Positions 47,969-56,183 of a stretch of 64,000 bases of DNA are shown here, piece after piece. Position 1 is the first letter of the stretch. Each line of letters begins with the position of its first letter. The notes beneath the pieces are model-generated. The model saw nothing but the letters and a program-made list of their open reading frames with translations, was not told the DNA's origin and did no database searches. The stretch comes from Sphingomonadales bacterium (lineage in GTDB: Bacteria; Pseudomonadota; Alphaproteobacteria; Sphingomonadales; Sphingomonadaceae): the NCBI GenBank assembly GCA_016707885.1, contig JADJGU010000002.1:356248-420247 (forward strand), read 5' to 3'. Position numbers and translations under genes: made by a program.

Positions 47969-49714
47969 ATGCTGCTTTTGCGACTCTACGCCGGTGTCTA
48001 TCGGTGGTATCCAATCATAAGAAAGTGGGCAGGGATTTCGTTGCGCGTAGATGATCGCCTCGGCACAGCATTGCGCAACATCGGCCAGTCCAACGGGACA
48101 GGCGATGTCGGGCAATGGCGTCAGTTAATTGATCTTTTGGCCCAGAATCCCGTGGGTCAGGACCCGCAACTTGTTGCGGCTGGCCTCGTGCGTGCGCGTG
48201 AGCTGGCTTCCAGGCTGAGCATAGAAGACCGGATAGCCGGCGTTTCCGCGCTTGCAGGTCGAATCAAATCTGCACCGTTGGTGCAATTGCTATCGGGCGA
48301 TGTCCCCGCGGTTGCCGCGATCGCTATAGCAGGCGCAGACCTTGATGATGGCCAATGGGTCGAACTTGTGCCCGAACTGCCGGTGCGCGCGCGTGGTTTT
48401 TTGCGCAATCGTAAGGATCTTGGACCGAGTACGCGACTGGCGCTGTCGAATTGGGCAGGGGCTGATTTCCGCATCGCCGGTGAGGTGGAAGCTGTTGCCG
48501 ATGCACCGGAAACACTGAAGTCTGAAAAACCGGTATCGCAAATCGGTGCCATTGTTGAGCGGATCGAACAATGGCGCAGGAACAGGGATAGCAGCGAGGC
48601 GCCGCGCCTGCCTTTCGTCGACGACGAGGTTGAAATCGCCCTTGAACCCTCGGTCGAAATTCGTTTCGAAACCGATGATAATGGCACCATTGTCTGGGTG
48701 GAAGGTGCGCCGCGTGGCGCGATAGTTGGCGTCGATATTGCGCAACCGGCCTATGATGACGGCCCTGGACCGGACGCTTATGCCGCGGCGGCGTTTCGAC
48801 AACGGATGCCGATGGAAAATGCCCGCATGACGATGCGGGGCAGCCCGATGATAGACGGCGACTGGCGTATCAGCGCTTCGCCCTTTTTCGATGCGTTGAC
48901 TGGCCGCTTCAGGGGTTTCCGTGGAATCATGCGCCGGCCCAACCTCACCGAGAAAGCCGAATTTTCGGTTGATTTTCAGGCGGAGCGCAAACGCCAGGGT
49001 GAAACGATGCAACAGGTCGTGCACGAATTACGCACACCCCTGGGTGCCATCGCCGGTTTCGCAGAGATTATCGAGCAACAGCTATTTGGTCCGGTCTCGG
49101 GCGACTATCGGTCTATGGCTTCAGCAATCCTGCTCGATGCACAAAGGCTGCTCGCCGGGTTTGACGATCTGTCGACTGCTGCGCGGCTCGATTCGGGAAA
49201 TCTTGAACTGGATGACGGCATTACCGAATGCTCTTGGCTTGTGCGCAAGCTCGCGGATCGTCTCGCAACAATCAGCGATCAGATGGATGTGGATATCAAC
49301 CTTGTCGTCGCTGATCCGGCGCGGCCATTTGCCGTCGATCGCGATTTGGCAGAGCGCATTTTTTCGCGACTGGTGTCTGCCATCATCATTGGCTGTACGC
49401 CCGGCGAAAGATTACATGGCCGCATCAAGACCGAAGTCGGCCGTTCGGTTGTCAACAGCTTCAAATTGGACCTGCCGCTGAAGCTGCGCGGCTTGAGCGA
49501 TGCGGAATTGTTCGGTTCGAGCGCCATCGATCCTGAGAATAGCGATGTCGAACTGGCCTCGCCCTTGCTCGGATTGGGCTTCTCGCTTAGGCTGGTGCGC
49601 AATCTGGCGCGCAAGGTTGGTGGCGATTTACGCTTTCAAAAGGAAAGCCTGCTACTGACTTTGCCTACAGTTCAGAATGGCGACCTGGACATCAGGGATA
49701 TCGGGGGCGACTAG
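47969..49714 (+). CDS. Sensor histidine kinase with degenerate ATP-binding domain
   Basis: A 581-residue protein with no clear membrane helix. The dimerisation/phosphoacceptor box V-V-H-E-L-R-T-P-L-G-A-I-A-G-F lies near residue 355, preceded by a PAS-like sensor region. The catalytic domain is unusual: the N-box position reads R-L-V-S-A-I-I-I-G instead of having the usual asparagine, and no clear D-x-G-x-G motif is seen, although a G-L-G-F-S-L-R-L-V-like G2 box remains. Kinase activity is doubtful. No response regulator is adjacent. The ATG at 47969 is preferred to the TTG at 47951. A deacetylase gene follows after one base. Confidence 0.85.
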   Translation: MLLLRLYAGVYRWYPIIRKWAGISLRVDDRLGTALRNIGQSNGTGDVGQWRQLIDLLAQNPVGQDPQLVAAGLVRARELASRLSIEDRIAGVSALAGRIKSAPLVQLLSGDVPAVAAIAIAGADLDDGQWVELVPELPVRARGFLRNRKDLGPSTRLALSNWAGADFRIAGEVEAVADAPETLKSEKPVSQIGAIVERIEQWRRNRDSSEAPRLPFVDDEVEIALEPSVEIRFETDDNGTIVWVEGAPRGAIVGVDIAQPAYDDGPGPDAYAAAAFRQRMPMENARMTMRGSPMIDGDWRISASPFFDALTGRFRGFRGIMRRPNLTEKAEFSVDFQAERKRQGETMQQVVHELRTPLGAIAGFAEIIEQQLFGPVSGDYRSMASAILLDAQRLLAGFDDLSTAARLDSGNLELDDGITECSWLVRKLADRLATISDQMDVDINLVVADPARPFAVDRDLAERIFSRLVSAIIIGCTPGERLHGRIKTEVGRSVVNSFKLDLPLKLRGLSDAELFGSSAIDPENSDVELASPLLGLGFSLRLVRNLARKVGGDLRFQKESLLLTLPTVQNGDLDIRDIGGD

Positions 49715-49715
49715 C

Positions 49716-50735
49716 ATGAATTCGAAGGAGGCGGCGACAGATTTGGTCGAGTCTCCTTGTTTTCCGGGAAACGGCCCCACGGTCGACCTGCCGGGGCTGC
49801 CGCAGCCTTGCTTCATTGTTACAGTAGATACCGAAGAAGAGTTCGACTGGAACAGTGGTTTCACGCGGGATCGCCATGGGCTCGAACATCTTCACAAAAT
49901 GGCGCCATTCCAGGCGTTGTGTGAAGGGCAGGGCGTCAAGCCTGTCTATCTGGTCGACTATCCTGTCGCCAATGACGGGTTTGGTGCAGAACTGTTTGGT
50001 AACTGGGCCAAGCGTGGCGTTGCCGAAATAGGTCTTCAGCTACATCCGTGGGTCAACCCGCCCTTCGACGAAGAAGTCAGCACGTACAACAGCTATGCAT
50101 GCAATCTGCCCCCCGAACTCGAGCGGGCAAAATTATGTGCATTGTACGAGATTGTCGAGCAACGGATTGGCGTCGCCGCAATCAGTTATCGCGCTGGCCG
50201 ATATGGCGCGGGTGCGCGTACGCCGTCATTCCTGACCGAATTGGGGGTTAAGGTCGATAGCTCGGTCCGGTCATTATTCGACTATCGCCGCCAGGGTGGC
50301 CCGAATTATGCCCGCTGCCCGTTGACACCTTATTGGGTGCAAAAGGGCAAGTTGCTGGAGCTGCCGGTGACATCGGTTTTTGGCGGCGCCTTGCGCTCCA
50401 TCGGGCCTTTGTTGTTCGACCGTGCTTTTGAATCCGAAACCATGCGGGCCTTACTGGCGCGTGGCGGGATGCTAGAGCGGATAGCACTCACCCCAGAGGG
50501 GATTCCGCTCTCCAAGGCGCTGGAGGCAATCGATCTTGCGCTAGAGGCGGCACTACCCGTTCTGACCTTTTCCTTCCATTCTCCGTCGCTGGCAGCAGGG
50601 CATACGCCTTATGTGCGATGCGAGCAGGAACTCGAAACCTTCTACATCTGGTGGGAAGAAGTATTCGCGCATTTGCGCAAAAGGAATGTGGCACCATCGT
50701 CGATCGCCGCGATCGCCGGTGCGGCCTTTGGGTGA
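49716..50735 (+). CDS. Polysaccharide deacetylase-like protein (WalW type)
   Basis: A 339-residue protein without signal peptide. The NodB-like fold is indicated by F-I-V-T-V-D-T-E-E-E-F-D-W near residue 33, the histidine motif Q-L-H-P-W-V-N-P-P near 110, and S-Y-R-A-G-R-Y near 152. These supply the metal- and substrate-site residues of carbohydrate esterase family 4 relatives called WalW. It is translated one base after the histidine kinase, so the two are co-expressed. The substrate is probably a cell-surface polysaccharide, by inference. Confidence 0.85.
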   Translation: MNSKEAATDLVESPCFPGNGPTVDLPGLPQPCFIVTVDTEEEFDWNSGFTRDRHGLEHLHKMAPFQALCEGQGVKPVYLVDYPVANDGFGAELFGNWAKRGVAEIGLQLHPWVNPPFDEEVSTYNSYACNLPPELERAKLCALYEIVEQRIGVAAISYRAGRYGAGARTPSFLTELGVKVDSSVRSLFDYRRQGGPNYARCPLTPYWVQKGKLLELPVTSVFGGALRSIGPLLFDRAFESETMRALLARGGMLERIALTPEGIPLSKALEAIDLALEAALPVLTFSFHSPSLAAGHTPYVRCEQELETFYIWWEEVFAHLRKRNVAPSSIAAIAGAAFG

Positions 50736-50805
50736 TTAGGACGGTTCAGGGTGAATTGGCACTTGCCTTTGCAACCCGCCATCCGCTATCGGCGCGTTTC
50801 CCAGG

Positions 50806-50882
50806 GGGCCTGTAGCTCAGTTGGTTAGAGCTGGCCGCTCATAACGGCTAGGTCGGGGGTTCGAGTCCCTCCGGGCCCACCA
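50806..50882 (+). tRNA. tRNA-Ile (CAU anticodon, lysidine type); tRNA-Met(CAU) not excluded
   Basis: The 77-base cloverleaf has acceptor arms GGGCCTG and CGGGCCC, a D-arm GCTC/GAGC, an anticodon stem GGCCG/CGGCT around loop CTCATAA, and a T-arm with TTCGAGT. CCA is encoded. A CAU anticodon with a GGG/CCC-rich acceptor fits the minor isoleucine tRNA that needs lysidine better than elongator tRNA-Met, but sequence alone cannot settle it. Confidence 0.88.
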
Positions 50883-50960
50883 GCCTCCGCTAAAGCTTCG
50901 GCTGGCTAGCCAGACGGGGTTTTTACGGAGGATGTCCGCTGAAGCCTTGGCGTAGGCGGA
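50883..50960. repeat. Two imperfect hairpins between the tRNAs
   Basis: Two imperfect inverted repeats, at about 50883-50906 (GCCTCCGC to GGCTGGC) and 50935-50960 (TCCGCTGAAGCC to GGCGTAGGCGGA), flank a GGGGTTTTT tract. The second, read in reverse, encodes A-Y-A-K-A-S-A-D, a text often found where this small repeat falls into coding frames in sphingomonads. It may separate processing of the two tRNAs. Confidence 0.5.
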
Positions 50961-50989
50961 CTGGACTGGTAAGTTAAATGCTCCTGTGT

Positions 50990-51066
<77 letters not shown>

Positions 51067-51243
51067 CTTTTAAAACAATCACTTAGCTGCATTTTCAGCG
51101 CAATGGTTTTGCCCGCGAATCTGAGCTAGCAATCACATAACAATCACGGGCGCTTGTTTGGGGTCGGCTGCGTAGGTGCGATTAGGGTCGCTCTTTTATT
51201 TTTTGCAGTCACAGCCTCGCCAGATGGACAATCTTCAGAGGTA
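51067..51243. other. Region between tRNA-Pro and the accessory genes, no gene supported
   Basis: The region contains direct copies of the short word CAATCAC (near 51072, 51130 and 51141). A plus-strand frame from TTG 51154 runs to 51357 but lies mostly opposite the next gene and lacks a ribosome site. Nothing else is visible. Confidence 0.3.
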
Positions 51244-51927
51244 TCAGCTGAACAACCAGTTGATGAGGTGACCGAGAGCTCGTTTTGCAATTTCTGCTAC
51301 CGATGCGGCTCCTGCCTTTTCTATAATCCACGCGAGGGTTTTACGGGCGAAAGATAGGGTCGCTTCTGCCCGGACGCGGGTTTCGGATATAATCCGCGAA
51401 ATAGCAGAAACTTCAGCAAGTGCGATAGTTCGATTATCGCCCATCGCGTCACCTGCTTCGTTGCTGGTCGTTAACTCGCTTTTCAATTCGTCTAGAGCAA
51501 TGACAGCTTGATCGTATTCAGATTGGTTATCCAGATTAGAGACAATGCGGTCGGAAGCGGGCGCAGCCGAAATCGAGACGAAATTTTCCTGTAGTGCGCC
51601 AATACCGCTGTTCTGGAATGCTACCAACCGCGAGCTGGGATCACTAAGGTCCTTCTCAATCATCCTCGATCCGTAAGCAGTGAGCGTAGCAGAAAACGGC
51701 ACCTTCAGCACATTGAACACTGGTGATTGGTCACCTTCCAGTTCGACCTCACGCAGGTCTTTAAGCTGTTTTAGTGCAATCCGAACAAAGCTGGCCGTAA
51801 CGCCAAATCCGATGGCCTCTGCCAAGTAGTCTGGAGTAACCTTTTCGAAGTCATCGACTGCCGTTGCCTCGTAAAGTCGTAACCTCACTAGCGTGATCAC
51901 TGAATCTATCGGAATAATATTGCTCAT
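51244..51927 (-). CDS. Uncharacterised protein with winged-helix-like N-terminus
   Basis: A 227-residue protein not matched to any family I know. The first 90 residues alternate helices and short strands in a way that resembles a winged-helix domain (Y-L-A-E-A-I-G-F-G-V-T-A-S-F-V-R-I-A-L-K-Q-L-K). The C-terminal part is helical and ends with an amphipathic, hydrophobic segment (A-L-G-H-L-I-N-W-L-F-S) that could touch a membrane. It lies 45 bases downstream of a 47-residue gene on the same strand. It is accessory DNA beside tRNA-Pro. Confidence 0.65.
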   Translation of the reverse strand: MSNIIPIDSVITLVRLRLYEATAVDDFEKVTPDYLAEAIGFGVTASFVRIALKQLKDLREVELEGDQSPVFNVLKVPFSATLTAYGSRMIEKDLSDPSSRLVAFQNSGIGALQENFVSISAAPASDRIVSNLDNQSEYDQAVIALDELKSELTTSNEAGDAMGDNRTIALAEVSAISRIISETRVRAEATLSFARKTLAWIIEKAGAASVAEIAKRALGHLINWLFS

Positions 51928-51972
51928 CCAGAACCAATCACCAATATATATTATTAGAAAATTGATCCGACA

Positions 51973-52116
51973 CTATCGTTGATTTTCAATCATTTTAGCA
52001 ATAATTATCAAACTTTTGTTTAACTGCTGATGTTGGAGCTCAATCTTGGCCAATGTAACCGCGATTTTTTCCAATGCTTCGACTTGCCGACCTTCTTTGT
52101 CATTTACATTTGCCAT
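51973..52116 (-). CDS. 47-residue coiled-coil micro-protein
   Basis: An ATG at 52116 preceded by GGAGGATATC opens a frame of 47 codons ending at TAG 51973-51975. The protein begins M-A-N-V-N-D-K-E-G-R-Q and continues as one amphipathic helix with heptad-like leucine and isoleucine spacing (L-E-K-I-A-V-T-L-A-K-I-E-L). The ribosome site and helix support it as a real gene despite its size and AT-rich DNA. Its place 45 bases before the 227-residue gene suggests a two-gene unit. No family is recognised. Confidence 0.6.
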   Translation of the reverse strand: MANVNDKEGRQVEALEKIAVTLAKIELQHQQLNKSLIIIAKMIENQR

Positions 52117-52243
52117 GATATCCTCCGTTCACATCGAGGATTGAAGACTATCAGCTACTTTGAAAGAGTCCAGCAAACGTGGTTTTGCCAGCGACGGAAT
52201 ATCACATCATTCGCGTAGCTTGCGATAAGGGCCGCCGATAAGT

Positions 52244-52543
52244 CTAGTCCACAATCTCCGTCCGTCCGCCCATTGAAGCAATCAAATCACCTGCACTCAT
52301 CGACCATGCGCGAGCAAGAGCATCGACCTCGGCCCGCGATATGGCGTCGCCACTCGTTATGGCCATGAACCGCTCCACCGGTATGCCGGTGGCCTTCGAC
52401 AACCTCGCAAACGGCGTATTGTTCTGCATAAGCCACGCGTCCAGCCAATGCGTTCCTGAAGCAATGTTCTCGGCCACGTAACCGTTCTCATCCCATCGGT
52501 GCAGTATTTTGGGTATTGGCCTTTGGCCTTTGTGACGCATCAT
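52244..52543 (-). CDS. Small HTH-type protein
   Basis: A 99-residue protein whose second half resembles an XRE-like helix-turn-helix: F-A-R-L-S-K-A-T-G-I-P-V-E-R-F-M-A-I, followed by A-E-V-D-A-L-A-R-A-W. The N-terminus contains W-D-E-N-G-Y-V-A-E-N. Start ATG 52543 with GGAGGG six bases ahead is clear. A regulatory role is inferred; no target is visible. It is divergent from the secreted-protein gene at 52831. Confidence 0.65.
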   Translation of the reverse strand: MMRHKGQRPIPKILHRWDENGYVAENIASGTHWLDAWLMQNNTPFARLSKATGIPVERFMAITSGDAISRAEVDALARAWSMSAGDLIASMGGRTEIVD

Positions 52544-52830
52544 TATGCCCTCCGAATCTGTTTCTAATTATGAGAACAGAAATAGAACATAAAGCAAGCT
52601 GCATTACGCCGTGGGCTAACTACCGACCTTTAACTAAGGATCGCAAACACCCCGCGAAGAAGGCTATAAACCATCCCACCGCCTACAATGAAAAGCAGGA
52701 TGGTAAATTCAAGATTGACAAGTTGCGGGCGTTTCATAGCCAACACGATGGCGACCTACTGCCGTGTAGGAAAGTCGAAAATTTTAGGCTAAGCATTGGG
52801 CATTGCATATCGTCCTATCGAGGAAAATCA

Positions 52831-53250
52831 GTGCGTAGAATTTTGTTCATTGTTTGCACCGCCTGCCTTACGCCCCCGGCATTCGCCCAGGCAAAGGTGG
52901 ATTTTGCCACCTATGAAGGGCCAGAGCAAATAGCTGTTGGAACGGGCGGCACCAAAATCACCAAGCATGGCATCGACTATTGGACTACGGGCACACCGCC
53001 CCGACGCTACAAGATTATTGGTTCAGTTCAGGACAAGAGAGACGAGGCGTGGGACGGAGGCCAAGCAATTGGTAGTCCTAAGATCGCGAAAAAGGTCAAA
53101 AAGGCGGGCGGGCATGCTGTTATCTTACAGACCCAAGATGAGGCTGGTAGCAGCGGTTCAGTCGGCACGGGTCAGTTTGGCGGTATCTTTGCTGGAGGCG
53201 GAAGCAAAACCATCACGCGAATGCTGGTAATCGAGTATCTACCCGAATAG
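52831..53250 (+). CDS. Small secreted protein of unknown function
   Basis: A 139-residue protein with a signal peptide (V-R-R-I-L-F-I-V-C-T-A-C, cleavage after A-F-A near residue 20). The mature part contains a G-T-P-P-R-R-Y-K-I-I-G-S-V-Q-D-type segment and a glycine-rich C-terminus. The GTG at 52831 is chosen because GAGGAAAA stands before it and the signal peptide follows directly; the frame extends upstream to 52516 but that part is not protein-like. Probably periplasmic. Confidence 0.65.
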   Translation: MRRILFIVCTACLTPPAFAQAKVDFATYEGPEQIAVGTGGTKITKHGIDYWTTGTPPRRYKIIGSVQDKRDEAWDGGQAIGSPKIAKKVKKAGGHAVILQTQDEAGSSGSVGTGQFGGIFAGGGSKTITRMLVIEYLPE

Positions 53251-53340
53251 CTTATAGAGACGACAGTTAGAGGTTGTGTGCCATTAGTGTCATTAGTGCC
53301 AATAGGGGGCTAGCGCGTCAGCACAGACTACACCCGCGCA

Positions 53341-53550
53341 TCAGCCAATGATTGCGCCAGCAGTGATTGAGTAACGAAGCCGCTCCACATCATCAGGACC
53401 GCCGTCCAGCAGCGGGAAGTCTAGACCGAAAGGCCGCAGTTGCACGGTTAACTCGTTCATGCGGTCGATTAGCTGCGCATCGCTCCAAAGGTGAAACGGA
53501 GAACCTTGCCCGCCTTCCAGCGCTTGGAGACGCTTTGCCAGCGCCTTCAT
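53341..53550 (-). CDS. Tiny R-L-x-x-L-E protein 5 of the array (69 aa)
   Basis: Last gene of a six-gene coupled series. It begins M-K-A-L-A-K-R-L-Q-A-L-E, the shared N-terminal helix of the array. A second part contains L-W-S-D-A-Q-L-I-D-R-M-N-E-L, similar to D-x-Q-L-D-R-L in protein 4. No family is recognised beyond small prophage-associated proteins of this kind. The start is four bases from the stop of protein 4. Downstream, direct copies of ATTAGTG near 53285-53300 precede no further gene. Confidence 0.65.
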   Translation of the reverse strand: MKALAKRLQALEGGQGSPFHLWSDAQLIDRMNELTVQLRPFGLDFPLLDGGPDDVERLRYSITAGAIIG

Positions 53551-53554
53551 GCTA

Positions 53555-53749
53555 TCACCCGCAGGGACGCAATGAACTGCAAATCATCATCGGGCAGGAT
53601 TCAATCGACTGCCCGCCGTCCACTTCCAGCGCAATTGCTTCCAACCGGTCAAGCTGCGTATCGGTGAGAGCATCCAGATCGATACGGCCAACAGGGCTTG
53701 CGGTGTGCAATGCTTCCAAAGCTACCAGCCGCTTTGACAATACTTTCAT
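53555..53749 (-). CDS. Tiny R-L-x-x-L-E protein 4 of the array (64 aa)
   Basis: Begins M-K-V-L-S-K-R-L-V-A-L-E, almost the same helix as proteins 3 and 5. The second half has D-A-L-T-D-T-Q-L-D-R-L-E-A-I, a motif shared with protein 5 and, loosely, protein 1. The ATG overlaps the stop of protein 3 (ATGA at 53746-53749), which indicates translational coupling. The C-terminus is cysteine-containing (C-P-M-M-I-C). The function is unknown. Confidence 0.65.
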   Translation of the reverse strand: MKVLSKRLVALEALHTASPVGRIDLDALTDTQLDRLEAIALEVDGGQSIESCPMMICSSLRPCG

Positions 53750-53931
53750 GGCGCAATCACCTTGCGGACAATCAGGCTATCACCTTCCGCCACCGGACCA
53801 TTGCAGGCCTGATAATGTGCTAGCGCATCATCGAACGATTGCCCGATATGCTGGATAATTCGATGCCAGCGACCGGATGCAGACCCGGCGCGCAATTCCA
53901 ATTCAGAAAGACGTTTATTCAGGATTTTCAT
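53746..53931 (-). CDS. Tiny R-L-x-x-L-E protein 3 of the array (61 aa)
   Basis: Begins M-K-I-L-N-K-R-L-S-E-L-E. Its middle has G-Q-S-F-D-D-A-L-A, which parallels G-W-S-F-D-D-C-L-A in protein 2. These two are therefore closer paralogues than the rest. Its ATG overlaps the stop of protein 2 by four bases. No known domain is recognised. Confidence 0.65.
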   Translation of the reverse strand: MKILNKRLSELELRAGSASGRWHRIIQHIGQSFDDALAHYQACNGPVAEGDSLIVRKVIAP

Positions 53932-54170
53932 GCAGCCTCCAATTCTTCAGCCCATGCATAAGCCTTGGCACGGTCAGCCAGTTGTTCAGGCGTCAAAGGT
54001 TCGCCGCCAACAAATGCCAATTCTATTAGCATTCGAGAGGAAGCGTCTTTGTGCGGCGTGGATCGGGCAAGACAATCATCGAAAGACCAGCCCGCAGCCC
54101 ACAACACAACGTGAGGCAAGCCGTCGCCGCCTTTTGTTTCTAATGCCTCCAGACGTTGCCGCATCCGCAT
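53928..54170 (-). CDS. Tiny R-L-x-x-L-E protein 2 of the array (80 aa)
   Basis: Begins M-R-M-R-Q-R-L-E-A-L-E. A strand-like segment (H-V-V-L-W-A-A-G-W-S-F-D-D-C-L-A) follows and the C-terminus is an acidic helix (E-Q-L-A-D-R-A-K-A-Y-A-W). The start lies two bases after the stop of protein 1. The largest member of the array; no family is recognised. Confidence 0.65.
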   Translation of the reverse strand: MRMRQRLEALETKGGDGLPHVVLWAAGWSFDDCLARSTPHKDASSRMLIELAFVGGEPLTPEQLADRAKAYAWAEELEAA

Positions 54171-54172
54171 GA

Positions 54173-54319
54173 TTAAGCCTCCATTGCCGCCAGCGCCGCG
54201 ATCAGCGCAGGGTCAACGCGTTCGATAGGTTCGCCGCTATCGAGGCGGTCCATAATCTCTCCTATCGAAAGAAAATCCCCATTGCCTTCCAGCTTGGCTA
54301 GTCGCGCCTTCAGATTCAT
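54173..54319 (-). CDS. Tiny R-L-x-x-L-E protein 1 of the array (48 aa)
   Basis: A 48-codon frame starting at ATG 54319, inside the ATGA overlap with the DUF5681 stop, and ending at TAA 54173-54175. It begins M-N-L-K-A-R-L-A-K-L-E and contains L-S-I-G-E-I-M-D-R-L-D. Its start is fixed by the overlap, and it fills the gap between DUF5681 and protein 2 exactly. It is shorter than most gene finders accept but fits the array in motif and spacing. Confidence 0.6.
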   Translation of the reverse strand: MNLKARLAKLEGNGDFLSIGEIMDRLDSGEPIERVDPALIAALAAMEA

Positions 54320-54741
54320 TTTTTGCTCTCCAATGCTTCCAGACGGCGCTCAAATTCGCCAGTTTCAACCAAGACCTTATGAGACGTCAGCAGCGACATA
54401 ATCCGGCTTCCTTCATCCGGCGTGACATCGCCGTCAGCGATTGCAGCCAGCAGCGAACTGGACGCCTCAACAGCATCGGCAATGGTCCTGATAGGCGGCA
54501 AGGAAAAGCACACGGCAGCATCCTTGCGAGGCGGCGCAAGACGGTCCAGACACATACGGATTGCAGCCGCGTCACCACCTTTTGCCATCTCTATTGCCTT
54601 TTTTGTGATTGCCTCCGCATCGCCTTCCATAAGGGCCTCAATTGCCAGCGTTGCTTTATGGCGCGTTCCCTTGGCCTTCCCGGCAGGATTGCCAGACTGC
54701 CCCGGCTTGAACTGCCCCGCGTGTCTCGTTTTTTCAGTCAT
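54316..54741 (-). CDS. DUF5681 family phage-associated protein with R-L-E-A-L-E tail
   Basis: A 141-residue protein matching DUF5681, common in prophages: Q-F-K-P-G-Q-S-G-N-P-A-G near residues 10-21, then a helical domain (I-E-A-L-M-E-G-D-A-E-A-I-T-K-K-A-I). It ends with G-E-F-E-R-R-L-E-A-L-E-S-K-K, the same short helix that opens each of the five tiny genes downstream. The ATG overlaps the stop of the giant gene. A DNA-packaging role is sometimes assumed for the family; this is inference. Confidence 0.8.
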   Translation of the reverse strand: MTEKTRHAGQFKPGQSGNPAGKAKGTRHKATLAIEALMEGDAEAITKKAIEMAKGGDAAAIRMCLDRLAPPRKDAAVCFSLPPIRTIADAVEASSSLLAAIADGDVTPDEGSRIMSLLTSHKVLVETGEFERRLEALESKK

Positions 54742-56183
54742 TGGATTACAAACCCTGCAGGAGGTGGCGGCGCTTCCCTATTCGGATTACGAAGCCCCGC
54801 AGCCTTGGCATTGCCGAGCGTTGGCGCACCGAACCAGCCGGGGAATGTGCTGTGCAGATGGTCCCCTTCATCCAACAGCTTTGCATTAGGATAGATCGAA
54901 CGGACGCGGCCCCGCAGCCAATTCATCGACTTGCCGGGAGGTGGTTTCAGATCGAGGCTGGACCCGTCCAAATGGCCGCTATTGTCGGCAGGGTTATAGC
55001 CGCGCCGTTTCATATCCTCTTGATACGGCCTATCGCGGAAGCCGGACGTTGCCACGACGCCGGGAATTGAATTAACGAGCGTCCCGTAGACGTCGCTCTT
55101 ATCCGGCTGGCTTGTCGCAGCATTGGCCTTGGGAATAGGGCTTGCAACTTGCGGCCCGATTGTCAGCCCCGCCCCCTTGGGAGCATTGCCGCCGAACAAT
55201 TCCGCTTTGGCATCCTTGCGCGCCGTCGCCATGACTTTTCGCACCGCCTTTAGTTGCTCACCTTGTTGCAGGCCATCGAAAGCAGGATGCAGGACCAGCG
55301 CCGACAATGCAGGCCGTGCGTTGCGTCCCACGGCTTCCTGATACGCGTCCCAATCCTTTGCGGGCATATCGTCCCGCTGTGGCTTGTTGATGCTTATGCG
55401 CGCCTTCAGAAGCTTCTCAATTACAGGGTCATTCCGATCAGTCGATTCCCAAATAGGCGAGAGAATATCAGGCCCCACGCCCCCCTCACTAACGATAGGT
55501 TCACCCAAGACATTGCGAACGGGGAACAGGTTATCCGATAGCCCAGGCACTCGGTTAGCGATCGCATCCCCGTAGCCATCCCGTTGACGTGCCACAGGGT
55601 CAACCGTGCGCGCAATCTGATTGCCGAGCGTCGGCACGGTCAGCGAACCAGCAAGACGCTTGCCGAAGCCAGCCGCATAGCGTTCAGGGTCGTTTATGGC
55701 TTCCATCATATCCGATACGCCGGAGAGCCATGTTTTATTCGACAGGTTCGCCATTATTGAAGTGACCACCATCACGGCAGCATCTTCCCGCTGGCTTTCG
55801 CTTAGGCCGTCATATTTCGTTGCCATATCCGCAGCAACGCCAATGGTTGTTGAGAACGGGTCTAGCCGTGAATAGGAATAATACTTATCGCCAACCTTGA
55901 ACGAATAGGGTTGCCAGCCATTAGCGCGCATCATGCTTTCGCGGCCACGGTCAGTAGGGGGCCCGCCCGTTATCATCCCGTTAGCGGCCATTTCGGCAAT
56001 CGCCAGACCTAGTCCCGTTCCAACAACAGACTTGGCAATGGCAAGATCACGACGAGCACCCTTTGCCGCAAAATCCTTGCGCCATTCCTTGAGCAGCGGC
56101 GCGAACGGCGAACGCTCTATTGAGAACTTTATCAGGTTCGTAGGCGTCCGAACAAAGGGCAGGATTAGCTTTGCAATCGGCAT
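54738..56183 (-). pseudogene. C-terminal fragment of the giant phage protein: M15-like peptidase
   Basis: Open frame of 481 codons. It begins with L-I-L-P-F-V-R-T-P-T-N-L-I-K-F-S-I-E-R-S-P, a segment of phage large polyvalent proteins. The last 120 residues resemble D-Ala-D-Ala carboxypeptidases of family M15: S-G-H-L-D-G-S-S-L-D-L and D-H-L-H supply the His, Asp and His zinc ligands. It ends in A-P-P-P-P-A-G-F-V-I-Q. The ATG at its head is internal to the original gene; a 1-base shift near 56190 joins it to the next fragment. Confidence 0.75.

Noticed and set aside
51154..51357. 67-codon plus-strand frame with a hydrophobic segment after tRNA-Pro
   Set aside because: TTG start without ribosome site, and more than half lies opposite the 227-residue gene.
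52030..52218. 62-codon plus-strand frame
   Set aside because: Opposite the 47-codon gene that has a strong ribosome site; its own start has none.
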